Source of the DNA: Andrena cerasifolii
Lineage: Eukaryota > Arthropoda > Insecta > Hymenoptera > Andrenidae
Direction: 5' to 3'
Assembly: GCF_050908995.1 (NCBI RefSeq)
Contig: NC_135124.1
Location: 5,146,001-5,210,000 of the forward strand
Length of the DNA stretch: 64,000 nt
The notes beneath the pieces were generated by a model. It was not told the DNA's origin. It was given only the letters and a program-made list of their open reading frames with translations, and searched no databases. Below are positions 22,293 through 34,341 of this stretch, one piece after another. The stretch's first letter is position 1. Each line of letters starts with the position of its first letter. A program made the translations under genes and the position numbers.

Positions 22293-22776
22293 CAAGGGGA
22301 GGACACCATGTGATAGATATCAATTTTGCTCAGCCTTTGCACGATGGATCTATGTCGAAATTAAGTAAATAGGTGTCCGAGCGGGTAAAAATCCCACAAC
22401 TATCCTGGCGCCCGCGGGGAATTCCCTTCTGAAGGCGTCGGGGTGCGTTTTGAAGATATCTCTACGTTAAAAAAGAAATTATAATTTTTCCCCATAAGAT
22501 TTCCCCAAGTTAAAAAAAAAATTAAAAAAAAAATTATAAATCTTCTTCAAAAGGCGACTCCTCCAAAGGGGAATCCCCGGGGGGCGCCACGGTAGTGTGG
22601 GATTTTTACCCACTAAAACCCAACGGCCACTATGAACTTTTTAATAATTTACATGTAAATATCTCTATTATCGAGGCCTATTGGCTGAAACACTCTTACA
22701 CCTATTTACTTATTTTCGACATAGATCCATGGTGCCAAGGCTCATAAAAATCGACGTCTATCACATGGTGTCCTTG
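22293..22776. mobile_element. TIR element family H, copy 2
   Basis: It starts CAAGGGGAGGACACCATGTG and its inverted right end begins CAAGGACACCATGTGATAG (GAGG lost). The arms share GATGGATCTATGTCGAAA with copy 1 at 11545. The target duplication is not clear here. Confidence 0.65.
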
Positions 22777-22795
22777 TCAGCATTATCGGACATAT

Positions 22796-22883
22796 CCCTA
22801 GTAGCATTTCTGGTTGGCCCACAGTATCCCCAAGTTGGGAATCAGTTGGCCATCAAAATGCCAACAATAAATGCTACTAGGGA
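22796..22883. mobile_element. 88-bp mini-element, copy 1
   Basis: The ends CCCTAGTAGCATTT and AAATGCTACTAGGG are perfect inverses, with inner TTGGC / GCCAA pairs. The same sequence recurs at 25568-25654. Too short to code. It may be a very small MITE or a structured RNA-like hairpin. Confidence 0.7.
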
Positions 22884-24231
22884 TGCGTATACCAACTTTT
22901 CTTATTACTTTGATGAGTAGGACCGATTCTGAAAAAATGCCCCACCTATTTTATAAGCACCCTGCGCATAAATTATCGAGACTATAACCGTTTGAATTTC
23001 AGAGAAACATTGGTAACTGCGACATATCTTGTGCGACTTGTACGTCCTCGGCGAAAATCCCCAACCCCCTTCCCTTAATCTTCCTCAATTTATCTCTCGC
23101 CGCGTTTAGCTCCCCAATTACGGGAAACTCCTATTGCCCATGTTAATTGCGAGCCCGCTTGCTAATTAAACACCATTAATCTTTTATTACGAAGCTGCTG
23201 TTGAGTCATCCCCGTTTTACGGTAAAAAACAAATTAATAAAGGAATCACGTCCTTATCTCGAGCCTCCGACAAGAAGAACGGGCCGCTGCTGTATTCGTT
23301 TGAAACCCTCAAAGCGGAACAATAGCCTGCCGGATAGTGAAAAAGGAAAAAAAAAAAAAAGGAATGGGGAGAAAGAAAAAGATGATGCAGGAGGAAAAGG
23401 AAGGGGAGAAGGAAAGAGCGGCTGAAACTGCCTATAGTAACGCGACAGAGTTACGATCGTACAACGAAGGCGCACGACCGTACGCGCGCGGTCTTCTTTC
23501 TTTCTTACTTTTTTCCTCCCCCCTCCCCACCTCCCCCTCCCCGCCTATCCTTCGCCGCGATTAATTCGCGTTGGCGTGCGCGCGCGTCCTTATATCGCGG
23601 CTCGATCGCCGCGGAGGAGGCGGCAGCGCTTTTTAAATAACTATAATGAGGGCAATTATCGTGTGCGCCGACAAGCAGAGTGTGACGAGTCGTTGTTACA
23701 CATTGCGGCACGAAGGATGATCGCTCGAGCTAGATGAAGGAATAGCGCGGTGAGCAAAGTGTCGGGGAAGGATGGCCGCGGCAGAAAGTATAGGATTTCG
23801 AGGAGGGACGGAGAAGGGGTGGGGGGAGGAAAGATGCGCGTTGAAGGCGAAGAGAAAAAGCGCCTCTAACTAGATGAAAACGAGGAGCGGGGGTAGGGAC
23901 GGGAAAGAAAGATCTGGCTAGTGCTGGAAGGAGGTAACGAGCAACGAGGAAAAAAGACGTTTTCTGTAATTACGGAGCCAATGATTGAAAATCACGGAAC
24001 AGCAGGAAGAGCAGCTTGGCTATGAAGAATAGTCGACGAATCAACGCTTTTGTAGATTGACGGAATGGGGAAGAAAGGGGATTTTGAAATACAAAATGCG
24101 CGATCAAGTTGACAGCGATATTTTTTTTTTCACAAACTTTCATTCGTGTAAAGGAGGAAACTGATTTCTCTTTGTGTGGGTTAATGGTGTAAAATCTGTG
24201 AAATGTCTTTTCATCAAACTTAATGAAGCTG
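22884..24231. other. No gene recognised; purine tract and CpG island
   Basis: 23336-23425 is almost pure purine (A/G). 23440-23640 is CpG-dense (CGCGCGCGTC, ATCGCGGCTCGATCG). This looks like regulatory or promoter DNA, but I cannot tie it to a gene. Confidence 0.45.
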
Positions 24232-24522
24232 TTAACCCGGCGGCAGGCGCACCCCGTATTGTAACACAGGTTGTCGCTACCGGGTCAAAAATACAGAAAA
24301 ATTGAAACGTAAAAAACCACGGTTTCGGAATATTTTTTTTTAACTTTGTAATTTTTATGTTAAAGTACAGTGTTTTAAGAGTCAAAGGGGATTTACGAAA
24401 TATCTTAAAATCTTTATTAAAGTTCTTTAAAAAATTGTAACAAAAACTCAAACAGTCTTCATATTTTCGCAACTAGCGCCTCTGTGGTGAATTTTACTCA
24501 GTAGCGCCTCCCGCCGGGTTAA
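24232..24522. mobile_element. piggyBac-like MITE, 291 bp
   Basis: TTAA at 24232-24235 and 24519-24522. The termini CCCGGCGGCAGGCGC and inverted CCCGGCGGGAGGCGC begin with CCC directly after TTAA, as known piggyBac elements do. Confidence 0.75.
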
Positions 24523-24764
24523 GAGTGTTTTTTATTGATTCCTGACAATTAAATAGAATAATACAAGAATAGGAGTAGAGAGATACAATAATACGTATGT
24601 GTATATTAGAGGTATAATTCATAGAATAATGGATGTGTATAAGTATAGATATACCAAGGAATAGTGAAGTGTGTGAGTGGAATTTGGAAAACGGGGGTTG
24701 GGCAGTAGGGGAGCCCAGGCAAACTTCTGTTTGTCAGCCAACCAATAGTAAAGCTTTGATATTA

Positions 24765-25560
24765 TTTATTATTATTTATTTAAACGGGATAATTCAAGTC
24801 TAATGAGCAAGAGAACAGTTCAATGTCAGCCAAGAATAAATTCGCAATTAACATGGCCCTATTCACCGGCTCAACTGAGGAATGCATATACCGCGGCAAC
24901 TTGGAATCAAATAAGAGGCGAATCCTCAGGTCTCTAGTTGGCGCTTTGAGAATCACAAGCCCCACCAGCTCAGAGCAATCGAATCGTTATTAAAGACTTT
25001 GTAAAAGAATAATAAGTCCGCGACCACCCCACGGTCCGCTTAGGTAGAGAGATTCAAAACGCACAGGATGGGACCATAGTCAGGACCCATGAACCCCTGA
25101 GAGGTCCCCAAGGTGCGAGCTGCAAACCGGAGGAACCTCTGCTGCACCCTTTCAACTAGATGAATATATTTCATATGTTTCGGATTCCAAATTAGAGGTG
25201 TATATTCAAGTTGCGGCCGCACCAGGGCAGAATAAAGTAATTTTAAGGTCTCCTTGTACCTAAAGCCTCCCGCAAATCTTACTATTACCCCTAAGGTCCT
25301 GCAAGCTTTGCTTACTATGCGAGTATAATGGTTCCCGAAATCGAAATGCGGCGTAATAGAAACACCTATATAAGTCGATCACTTCCTTTACATCTTCAAG
25401 AACAGTGTTGCACAGCATGTAAGGCGTTATCTCGCCTGGTGCAAAATAATTACTATAACAGCATTGCGTTGTATTCTTCTTATGTCCTACGATTACTAGG
25501 TATTGCTAGTATTGTGCCTACCCGAGATATAACGACTTCGCAAACGCAGCAGGGGCTCGA
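24765..25560 (-). pseudogene. Degraded jockey/CR1-type non-LTR reverse transcriptase fragment
   Basis: Read on the minus strand, the stretch from about 25400 gives GVSITPHFDFGNHYTRIVSK, then ACRTLGVIVRFAGGF, and further on VRPQLEYTPLIWNP and ERVQQRFLRFAARTLG. These are the conserved thumb-region motifs of jockey/CR1 reverse transcriptases (LVRPILEYASVVWNP-like). Stops interrupt the frame (after NLST near 25040). The rest is recognisable to about 24780, where a (AATAATAAATA)-type tail marks the 3' end. Only the C-terminal part is present, so the copy is 5'-truncated and inactive. Confidence 0.75.
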
Positions 25561-25567
25561 CTCCTTA

Positions 25568-25654
25568 CCCTAGTAGCATTTCTGGTTGGCCCACAGTATC
25601 CCCAAGTTGGGAGTTAGTTGGCCATCAAAATGCCAACAATAAATGCTAGGAGGG
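25568..25654. mobile_element. Mini-element, copy 2
   Basis: Nearly identical to 22796-22883 (TAGCATTTCTGGTTGGCCC, CCAACAATAAATGCTA). The right end is slightly changed (AATGCTAGGAGGG). Confidence 0.7.
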
Positions 25655-26083
25655 TAATGCCTCCGAGTGTTTTGGTGGCAAGTCAAACGCCCAAGGTGTT
25701 CAGTGCACTTATCGGGTGCTATTTAGTTGTTTGGAATCGGTACAAGTAAACGCATGTAGATCACCAAATAAGCACAGTCACGTAACCAGTAGCAAAGGAC
25801 ACATTTGGCAGGTTGTAGCCCCAATGGTATCCATTGTAGAGCTGATCAAGTACCCGGAAAAAGCAAGCCGAGCCTGGCTCGGCTTGGAAACCGAGTCCCG
25901 GATTGGTTCGGATTTCAAGCTACCCGAATATTCAAGTACTCGTACAGCTCTAATCCATTGCACACCACTTGAGTGGGTCTCCCCTTAGTTGTATCGCTCA
26001 CCTAATACTTCCGATATGTTTGTAAAAAATTTTGCTGATATAAACACCATTTCTAACAAGTATGTTAAAGACTAGAGGCATGC

Positions 26084-26431
26084 GGGAACCCGAAAATGAC
26101 GGGTCGGGAACCCAAGGGTTTCGGGAGAGTGTCGGGATTCTCTAGATACTCCCGAAAGTATCGGGATTCAAATTATTAAGACTGACTAATATTAGTACTT
26201 CAGAAAATCAACAATGTCTCTACAATTTTTCTTACAGTGCGTTGAATGTGTGATGTCGCATTCATTAAACGGGGCCTTGGAATTTTCGGGAATCCCGACA
26301 CTGTCGTGAGTCCCAACTACCTTGAGACTCCCGAACATTCTCGGGAATCCCGAAATTTTCGATAACCCGACCCGACCCGACCCGATGTCTTCCCGACCCA
26401 CCCGACCTCGGGTTCTCGGACCAAGGGACCA
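26084..26431. repeat. CCCGA/TCGGG-rich inverted repeat
   Basis: Left GCGGGAACCCGAAAATGACG with AGTGTCGGGATTC, and right GAATCCCGACACTGTCG with repeated CCCGACCCGACCCG, form an imperfect inverted repeat. Probably a MITE with expanded CCCGA words; the ends are uncertain. Confidence 0.5.
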
Positions 26432-28222
26432 GAATTAAGGACTTACCGATAACGGTTTTTTCGTCATCTTTGTATTTTTTACAGCCCAAAGAATTTGCCT
26501 ATTCTGTACGTTGCACACTGTACAGTCAGCCCATAGATTAACTGCATAACACTCGACGCAGATAAGAAAATGAAACTAAGAAAACAAGATGGTCGAACGG
26601 AAAGGAATGTATGTACATATACATGTACACATTATACACACACAGGTACTTACTGGCAAACAGGCGTTAGAGAATAAAGTATGAACAGAGTCGCGAATAA
26701 AATCGTCGCGGGAAGTGAGATAAATAGTGAATTGAATAATCAGGGACGAAAAAATATTAGAAAGAGAGGACGCGGGGCTGGAGGAGGGGGGAGGAAGTGA
26801 CGGCGGCAGAGAGGCAAGAGGTGAATCAGAGGAGAGAGGAGAGACATGCAGCGCGTGGCAAGCCTCTCCCCCTTTCGACCCTCTCCTCCTCCAGCAACTA
26901 ATGCCTTCATCCGTGCAACCGCCTCCGCCAGCCGAGGCCTTAACTACTTTCTTATTCGCTCGTTTCAGGCCGGCCTTACGGGCCCCGGGCATAATGCCCC
27001 AGCGCTCCTTACGCATGCTGAACGCCAAACACACCCCTTCCTCCGCTTCTCCTCTCGCACCATCTTCGTCCTCCTCCACGTCGGCCTCCCCGGAAGACTG
27101 TACCCCTAGAGGAACTGCGGGTCAGAGACTGCGAGGCATATTCGACGCAGACTCGTGGCTCGTGCCTAGACCCATTGGCGTCCAACTCCGATGTATTCCG
27201 CCGACAGGAATATTCGCTTGCCAGGAGACCTGGCCTGACAGTCTCTCGTCGACCAACCCATTTTAGGCACCGAATTGGCGAATGGTATTGCACGATACGC
27301 GGACACTTGGAATCCTAGCGCAAAGTGTCCCCATACAATCGCGTCTTGACGTTTTCTTTGTCGAGGTCTAGGTTAGGGTCGTTCCCAGGTAAAAAGTCTC
27401 TTCGACACACCTAACGAATATTTTTTAAATTTGTCAAGAAATTTGCATCACGATAACGTCGTTGTTCGTTTGTATATTTATGCGGTTACTATTTTTACAG
27501 TATTTTACGTTGCGGACGAACGGAAAGAAAAAATAAACAGATACTACCGCCATGTTAATCCCACGTCATTTCCTCCTGTTACGGTGCAATAAGTTCCGTA
27601 GAATCTTTCGATGCGCCTGCCTCGGTAACTTGTATTCGGAAGAGCAGACGTTCTGGGAAGGAAGAGAAGTTTAGGAAGGCGCGAGGCGAGCATGTGCGAA
27701 TGGCAATTCCTCGGCTTTATTCGGGCGACGCCGATGCGCTAATATAATAAGAAACGTGGTGGCTGTTGCGCCGAGCGTACGGGAGCGAAGTAGCCTCGCT
27801 TATGGTCCGGTGGTGCCCGAGGAGCATAACAACTCGCGGAGCATAACGCCACGAGCCATCATATCCTCCTTCCAGAAACCCTCTCCGGAGGTGTTCCTCC
27901 TCCCCCATCCTCTATCGTTTCAGCTCCCCCCGCCGTCGCAGCAGAGCACGAGTCTTTCTATATAGCATAAGTGTATGTATATACCCGTCACGCGTGTCGT
28001 ACCGCCGCCGCGTGGGGGTGTTTGAATACGCGCGCCTGCTCGTTGCGCTCGCTCTAGCAAGTGGAAAGATGCATGTAAACAACGCTGGGACGAAATTCAA
28101 AAATAAATAAGGCAGCCGGCGTCGGCGTTAAGGAAGCTCCGTCGAATTTCTGGCGATTTTACTCGAGGGACTTACAACGGTTTGATTTCAAATGAAAAGT
28201 TGTTTTGACCAGAGAAGATGCC
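26432..28222. other. CpG-rich region, no gene recognised
   Basis: A purine-rich stretch at 26738-26850 is followed by CpG-dense DNA to about 28060. Long frames exist on both strands (minus 26576-27079; plus 26901-27266 with an ATG at 26901). Their proline/serine or glycine/glutamate content mirrors the base composition. This may be the promoter and first exon of an unplaced gene, but nothing identifies it. Confidence 0.4.
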
Positions 28223-28963
28223 TTAAGGGGAGGTTCTGGTCTAAATGTCGATTTTTCTTTTATTTCATTTTTCGAATGTTCAACCTTTTAGGAAAACGGG
28301 TTTGAAAGGATTTGTTGAAATTCGTAAAATTCCCCAAGTTATAGGCGTTTGAGAAGCGGCAAATGCATGGGCAACAACCGTCCACTCCGGCGCTCACGTA
28401 AAACTTCAAATGCGTTTTTCTCGAAACAGTGTTCTCAAAACGGTGGGACCTGTATCTTCAAAAGTTATTATCCGATTCGACTGAAACTTGTTTTATTTTG
28501 AAGATTATTCTTTTGGCTAGGGGGGGGGCTAAAAAAATTACAAAAAGTTGAAAATTTATAATTTTTAAAGGCGTTGAAAGGACGAAAAATACAGGGAAAA
28601 GTGATTTCAAACGTGAAGTGTCGTTATTTTCTAAAAAAAATGTAATTTTTGTAATTTTTTTTTAGCCCCCCCCCTAGAAAAAAGAATAATCTTCAAAATA
28701 AAAAAGGTTTCAGTCGAATCGGGTAATAACTTTTAGAGATACAGGTCCCACCGATTTGGATCAATTTTTTGACGCCTTAACTTTAACGACTCCCCAGGGC
28801 TGTTTGCACTGATTAATTATAAAACAAAAAATATATTTCTATAACATAAGACATCCTTAATACAATGCAACAAGTCCCATTAAATTATATATAGTAGTTT
28901 TCCTTTAATTAATTCCTAAATATCACCTATTTTTTGGGGCTCTAGACCAGAACCTCCCCTTAA
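28223..28963. mobile_element. TTAA-flanked element, family D copy 2
   Basis: TTAA at 28223-28226 and 28960-28963. Termini are GGGGAGGTTCTGGTCTA and inverted GGGGAGGTTCTGGTCTAGAG. It is the inverse of the copy at 15973-16677. It contains two inverted poly-G/poly-C runs (TAGGGGGGGGGCTAAAAAAA and its inverse near 28660). The right TTAA is shared with the next element. Confidence 0.8.
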
Positions 28964-29675
28964 GGGGTTACATCCGACTAGAGGTCCGGAAAAAGCATAC
29001 ACGTTCAGGATTTTTTTTTTGGGAAAATATAAGTGAATATATTCCACTAAAAGATACATCTTTTTACTATATTATTCTAAATTTTCATGAGATATTAATA
29101 AATAAAGGAGATATCAACTTGGTATGAGTCGTGTTTTTTTTAAATATTAACTGGTGGACATTCCCTAGGCCAAACGAAGCATCTCAAAACTAAAATTCAA
29201 ATAGATTTGACAAATAAATAACTTTCAGAAGTACCTGACGATTTTATATTTTTCAATTTTGCAATAATGGAAATAATTGCAATGCCTTCTTGAAAAAAAA
29301 GAAATTCCACCGAAATTCGATATTTCACCTTCAAACGGTCGCCCTTTTTCCCAAAATACAATATTAGAATTCGGAGAACGTCAGGTACTTCTGAAAGTTA
29401 TATGTTTTTAAAATCTATTTGAATCTTTGCTTTCAGATGCATCGTTTGGCCCAGGGAATGTCCACCAGCTAAAGCTTAAAAAAACACGACTCGTATCCCA
29501 GCCGATATCTCCTTTAGTTAATAATAATATCTGATGAAAAAATAGAATAATATAGTTAAAAGATGTATCTTTTAGTGGAAAAACATTGTGCGTGATTTTC
29601 ACTTATACTTTTCCCAAAAAAAATTCCTGAACTTGTATGCTTTTTCCGGACCTCTATTTGGATGTAACCCCTTAA
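28960..29675. mobile_element. TTAA-flanked palindromic element, family E
   Basis: TTAA at 28960-28963 and 29672-29675. Termini are GGGGTTACATCCGACTAGAG and inverted GGGGTTACATCCAAATAGAG. The arms are about 340 bases of near-perfect inverted repeat. It could form a long hairpin RNA if transcribed. Confidence 0.8.
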
Positions 29676-30084
29676 AGTGCAACTAACAGTATTATGTATT
29701 TTCTTTCTTTTTTTATTAACAAACCATTTGTAAATGATTAACAGGAAAAGAAGTGACTTTAAAATTTATAAAAAAAATTGCAATATTCTTATTACGTATA
29801 TCGGAGAGCATTATGGTGAATGACTTTCGTGCCTTCACCCTCCGTGTTTATTATATTAAATTTTAACAGAATTACTCCCTGAAATTCTTTCTGTAGCAGA
29901 GGTTATCACGAAGAGTCCAATATGTAAATTATTTTATGTAGAAATCGTTTTACTGGAAACGTGTCCATTATCTCATTACCTATCTTATCGTTCCTATATC
30001 CTTTTACACCTTTTGTGCTCACCAAACACTATAGCCATAGTCCTCTTCTTTTGCGGAGCATAATATCTAAATAGCAATGCCTTT

Positions 30085-30350
30085 CAGGGCCGTTCCTGGC
30101 GGGGGTGCAGAAGGTGCCCCCGCACCTGGGCAGCCAAACTTAGGGGCGGCCGCAGGCCGTTTATTATATAAAAATTTTATTAATACAAATAATAATCGAA
30201 ACACTTCTGCATGCTAACTGTTTAAAATTATGTATGTATAGATATAAAATTAAGCACTGCATATTGAATTTTTAATTAACAAATATTGAAATAATAAGGG
30301 CGGCAATATTGTTTTTGCACCTGAGCGGCCAAAGCCCAGCAACGGCCCTG
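30085..30350. mobile_element. hAT-type MITE, 266 bp
   Basis: It starts CAGGGCCGTTCCTGGCGGG and its inverted right end is CAGGGCCGTTGCTGGGC. The 8-bp duplications ATGCCTTT (30077-30084) and ATGCCTAT (30351-30358) differ at one base. Confidence 0.8.
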
Positions 30351-31722
30351 ATGCCTATAATTCAAGATTCGAACATTCACAAACATAAAGTATCGATATA
30401 AAAAATGCAACAGGTCTCAGATACGCAGATTTGCTTCTAACGCAAAAGAATAAAGAATATTACTAAAACTACTGCAAACTCGAAATATAAGTGGTCACTT
30501 TACTAACCACCCAACTGTAAACATAAATAGTTATTTCCACGCGAATAACAATTTCGTATAAAAAAAAAAATAACACCCCTTTAGACGTAATTAGTCCATA
30601 AAAATCTCACCAACTCTCCGGCTCCGACATACTCGCGGGACAAAAATGAGTGTCGCGAAGAGCTTGAAAATCTGAAAAGGAAAGCTCTATGCCCCGATAG
30701 GCGGGCCGATGAGAACAGGAAGGAGAGGAGAGAAAGAACAGCAACGGATTGCATGCACACCGACGCGATGCTTCTGGCAGAGGTGCATGCGTGTTGGCGA
30801 ACGTTCGAGCGCGTGCACGTACGTTTACGTACTGGTGTTGCTGGCTTCCGCGAACTAGATCGGCCGAACAGATATTAGGAGCGCGTCTGCCCCGTTGCCA
30901 TTGCGGCAAGTGCTGGTCATTGTCCACCAGCGGGCACAGGAAGTCGACGACGGCCGGCGAGGGGGCAAAAAAGGAGAGAAAGAGATTTTTCGGTAGGATA
31001 ATCTCGGAGAAACTACGACGCGTAGATTATCGCATTGGATACGATGACAGTCCCCGCCGGATGATGATTCGCAATGAACACTCGGACTCGTTCAATGTTA
31101 TGCCGTGACGTCGCTGAATCGAATTACAGAGCACGCGTACTTGTATTTCTGTTTAACACCACAATTTCGCGTGGGTATTTGTATTCTTTACCAGGGCCAC
31201 AGAGAAGACAGCAAGATTAAGAATCGTGGGATATTTTAGTAGTCAACTTTCTTCGACTAAATTCTACTTAAATCAAAACAATTTGGACACCGATAGGTAT
31301 ATTTTACCTAAATGCTTCTGATTGCATTTTTAGCTTCTTATGAACCTGTAAATTGTAATATTTATAAGATAAATTCGATTGTTGTAAGGGAATAGAAAAA
31401 AAGGTTTCAGTCAATTTAGCTTAAGTTTTGATATGTTGCAGATTTTGGTCTGCCGAACAAGAATTTCTATGTGCCAAACTCCTAAGGCTTCAAGTGTCTT
31501 TGTATTAGAGCATTTTGAAGACAGTGTTGCTAGGAAAATTTGGAGATTATGAAAAATATTTTGTGCAATTTTTGTAACTATGTAACAGTGATAAGTAAAC
31601 AACCTTTTTATCATGAATGGGTGGCATTTATTTGACTAATGATGTTAAAAGAATAATGTCCATCTCTGTATAACAAAATCAAATTAAATGTTTTGAGAAA
31701 ATGGTAATGGCAGGTTAGTAGT
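30351..31722. other. No gene recognised
   Basis: GC-richer between 30620 and 31100, with an ATG at 30753 opening 37 codons and longer non-ATG frames on both strands. None is recognisable. The rest is AT-rich. Confidence 0.4.
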
Positions 31723-31953
31723 CCAGAGTTGGGCAAAATGTAATCTAATTACAAATTGCAAATTACTATTAAACTGTAATTGTGTAATTAATTACACATT
31801 ATTTTCTGTAATCGTTCATTTAGATAGTTGACAAAACCAAGTGGTCAACTACCTAAATGAAAGATTACAGAATATAATGTGTAATTAATTACACAATTAC
31901 AGTTTAATCGTAATTTGCAATTTGTAATTAGATTACATTTTGCCCAACTCCGG
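31723..31953. mobile_element. hAT-type MITE, 231 bp
   Basis: Termini are CCAGAGTTGGGCAAAATGTA and inverted CCGGAGTTGGGCAAAATGTA. The 8-bp duplications TTAGTAGT (31715-31722) and TTAGTACT (31954-31961) differ at one base. The arms are near-perfect and AT-rich (GTGTAATTAATTACAC palindrome in each). Confidence 0.85.
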
Positions 31954-33545
31954 TTAGTACTACAGACTACATACTGTTGCAACGACTGGTGGCATGGTGC
32001 AAGAAATGGTAAATGCAATTTATTTATTTATCATGAAACAGAAGTTGCCTTTTAATGTAATATTACAGCAAGAAAGTTTTTTACAGTCTTTATGCAACTT
32101 AACAAAATATGCATTAGTTAGATATAGGTCTGTAAAATGTTGTCTTAAGAAACTATTAACAATAAGTTAAGTAAAGAATCTATAATATGTATATAAGACA
32201 GTCGCAACAATTGTTACCGAATTGTAAACACAAAGAAGACTCTGAATAAATAACTATCAATACTGTTTAATTGATAAAGATGCATTGGTTATTGATTAAA
32301 TAATTGGTTCCAAAATTTATAATGTACATGTATCTACGTTAGTAACGTTCCAAATGTTTGAATTGTAATTATAGTCTATTTAACATAAATGTTCTCTTAA
32401 TGTATAAACAAATATTCAACAAAATAGAGTATTTAAAGAGGTGTACAAACAAAATTAGCAAGGCACACTGAAACAGAATAATGGTTACAATCGGAGGATA
32501 CAGTTGATTGCGAGGAAAAACTTTTAAATATTTCTTTGACTATCATCCTTCGTTAAAAGAAAGGATCTAATAATACATTTTAATATGTTGAAAATTGTGT
32601 GAAATTTATTACCCATTGTTTATTATCAATACTGAGCTTTAGGTAGTCTTCGACCTTCTTTCATTTAAAGACAAAGTCTATTGCAAAAAATAGATGTTAC
32701 CCATTTTTGAATAACATACATTTCAACCACGGTGTAATAGACTGGTGTTCCGACTCCCGTCCAGAATGTGTGACTTTTTCGTCCTAGTTCTTCTGGCGGC
32801 CGACAGAGTTCGTGGCTGTTGTAGAGGCATTTACACATATATATACAGGCCTGGTATGGAATTCCTACTCGTAGTGGAAGGGGAACACGCCACGCACGCG
32901 CGTGATAACCCCGTTACGTCAAACCAATCGACGCCAAGGTTTAGTCAAATGACAGCGTCATCACGCGCATGCGTGGTATATCCCCCTCCATTACGCGTAG
33001 GATTTTTCTGGCAAGCCCAGCAATACCATTAAAATCTCTATTACATTAATCTCATTAACACATATGTATAAGTCCTCTAAGTCACGACGCCTCTCGCGGC
33101 GGCCAGGGGAACTAAACAGAAATCGGCACTCGAAATCGCTGGGGTAAAAGGTACAGAATCGGAACACCTGTCTATTACACCGTGATTTCAACGTATTAAT
33201 GCGATCATACATATAATGGTATCTATAAAAATTGTTTGTAGCAAAGTTTGCTAAAAGTGCCAATTCTTTTGTCCTATTTTCTGCGTTATTAAGGTCTGCT
33301 TACACGTGACTTCTGATTTCCAAAATACAGAAAATAGGGAATTATAAGGAACTACATACAATAATATCGTAGAACTATTGAAAATACTTTACATTAATTT
33401 CTTGTAGATTTGAAACGAATATTAAACCGTAACTTTTTATAGATCCCACGACCGAGAAAATTTCGTTGCGTCAGAGAAGTTATTTCAAAATCACGTAGTT
33501 CCCACCGGAACACGGGAATACTTATCACTTGTCACAGCAGTTACC
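31954..33545. other. No gene recognised
   Basis: Mostly AT-rich. An ATG ORF of 89 codons from 32766 begins with a short hydrophobic run (MCDFFVLVLLAADRV) but has no further support. Confidence 0.35.
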
Positions 33546-33800
33546 ATGGTGGAAAGCTGTGGCTACCTTTCTTTCCACAGTTCTTTCTTTTACAGAATTT
33601 ACGGTGTTGTTGCGACAAATAATCGTTGTCCGTCGCAGACAGGAAACTGGCGAGGAGATTGGCCACGAAGAGATTTTCGGTACGATAATCGTAGGGAAAC
33701 TCCGGACGTCCATTGTGACAATGGCCTCCCGAGGCAGCGCGATAATTACGCTGGTAATAATACGTTAAATAGAAAAAAGCACTCTGTATCTTCTTACTGA
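33546..33800 (+). CDS. ORF of 84 codons, arginine- and asparagine-rich, unrecognised
   Basis: The ATG lies in a strong start context (ACCATGG). The second half is basic and polar (NWRGDWPRRDFRYDNRR, LPRQRDNYAGNNTLNRKK). AATAAA follows at 33957. A minus-strand frame covers the same bases, so chance is possible. No family is recognised. Confidence 0.25.
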   Translation: MVESCGYLSFHSSFFYRIYGVVATNNRCPSQTGNWRGDWPRRDFRYDNRRETPDVHCDNGLPRQRDNYAGNNTLNRKKHSVSSY

Positions 33801-34341
33801 CACTAACTATCGAAGATTCCTTCACTGACCAGTGAAATTAATTTCCTGCTCTACCTTGTATCGCTTGTGCCCTTCGCTTGGTTTTTGTCTTGTGTATGTA
33901 CTATGTATATACATGTAAGCATTTTGGAAGAATCCAAAAAATTTTCTAAACGTCAAAATAAACTACAACGAAACGTCGTCTTGATTAATAATAATAATTC
34001 ATCAGTTAATAAATGCTACTTTGTAAACTCGTAGCAAATATTATGTATATTGTTGTTACGGTTACACTGTACAGGGTGTCCCAAAAGGAGAGGTCAATAG
34101 CGTAGGTCAGGGCTGGGAAATCGGCGGCTCGTTTCCCTCCTTGCCTGCTCCCCTGAACCGTAGGCAGGGTTGCCAGACAGGGATAAGGTGGCGTCACATA
34201 GACCTATTCCCCCTCTACTACTCTCCACTACGTCACTGAATTCCAACATCGAATGTTATCCGGTCCCCCCCCCCTTTATTACTCCCTACTACGTCACCTT
34301 ATTCCTCTCTGACAACCCTAGCCGTGGGAGAACGACCCCCT
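33801..34341. other. No gene recognised; mariner-like terminus
   Basis: TACAGGGTGTCCCAAAAG at 34071 resembles a Tc1/mariner-type left end. A possible partner, TTGGGACACCCTG, is at 36068-36080, which would make a 2-kb composite holding later insertions. Not proven. Confidence 0.35.

Noticed and set aside
26576..27079. Minus-strand frame of 167 codons
   Set aside because: Starts with GTG, is dominated by GE- and S/P-rich runs that follow the CpG and purine composition, and overlaps an equally open plus-strand frame.
26901..27266. Plus-strand ATG frame of 121 codons
   Set aside because: Proline/serine content mirrors local base composition; no domain, splice or promoter support.
30749..31108. 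Plus-strand frame of 119 codons
   Set aside because: Begins with TTG; the ATG at 30753 is in another phase and closes after 37 codons.
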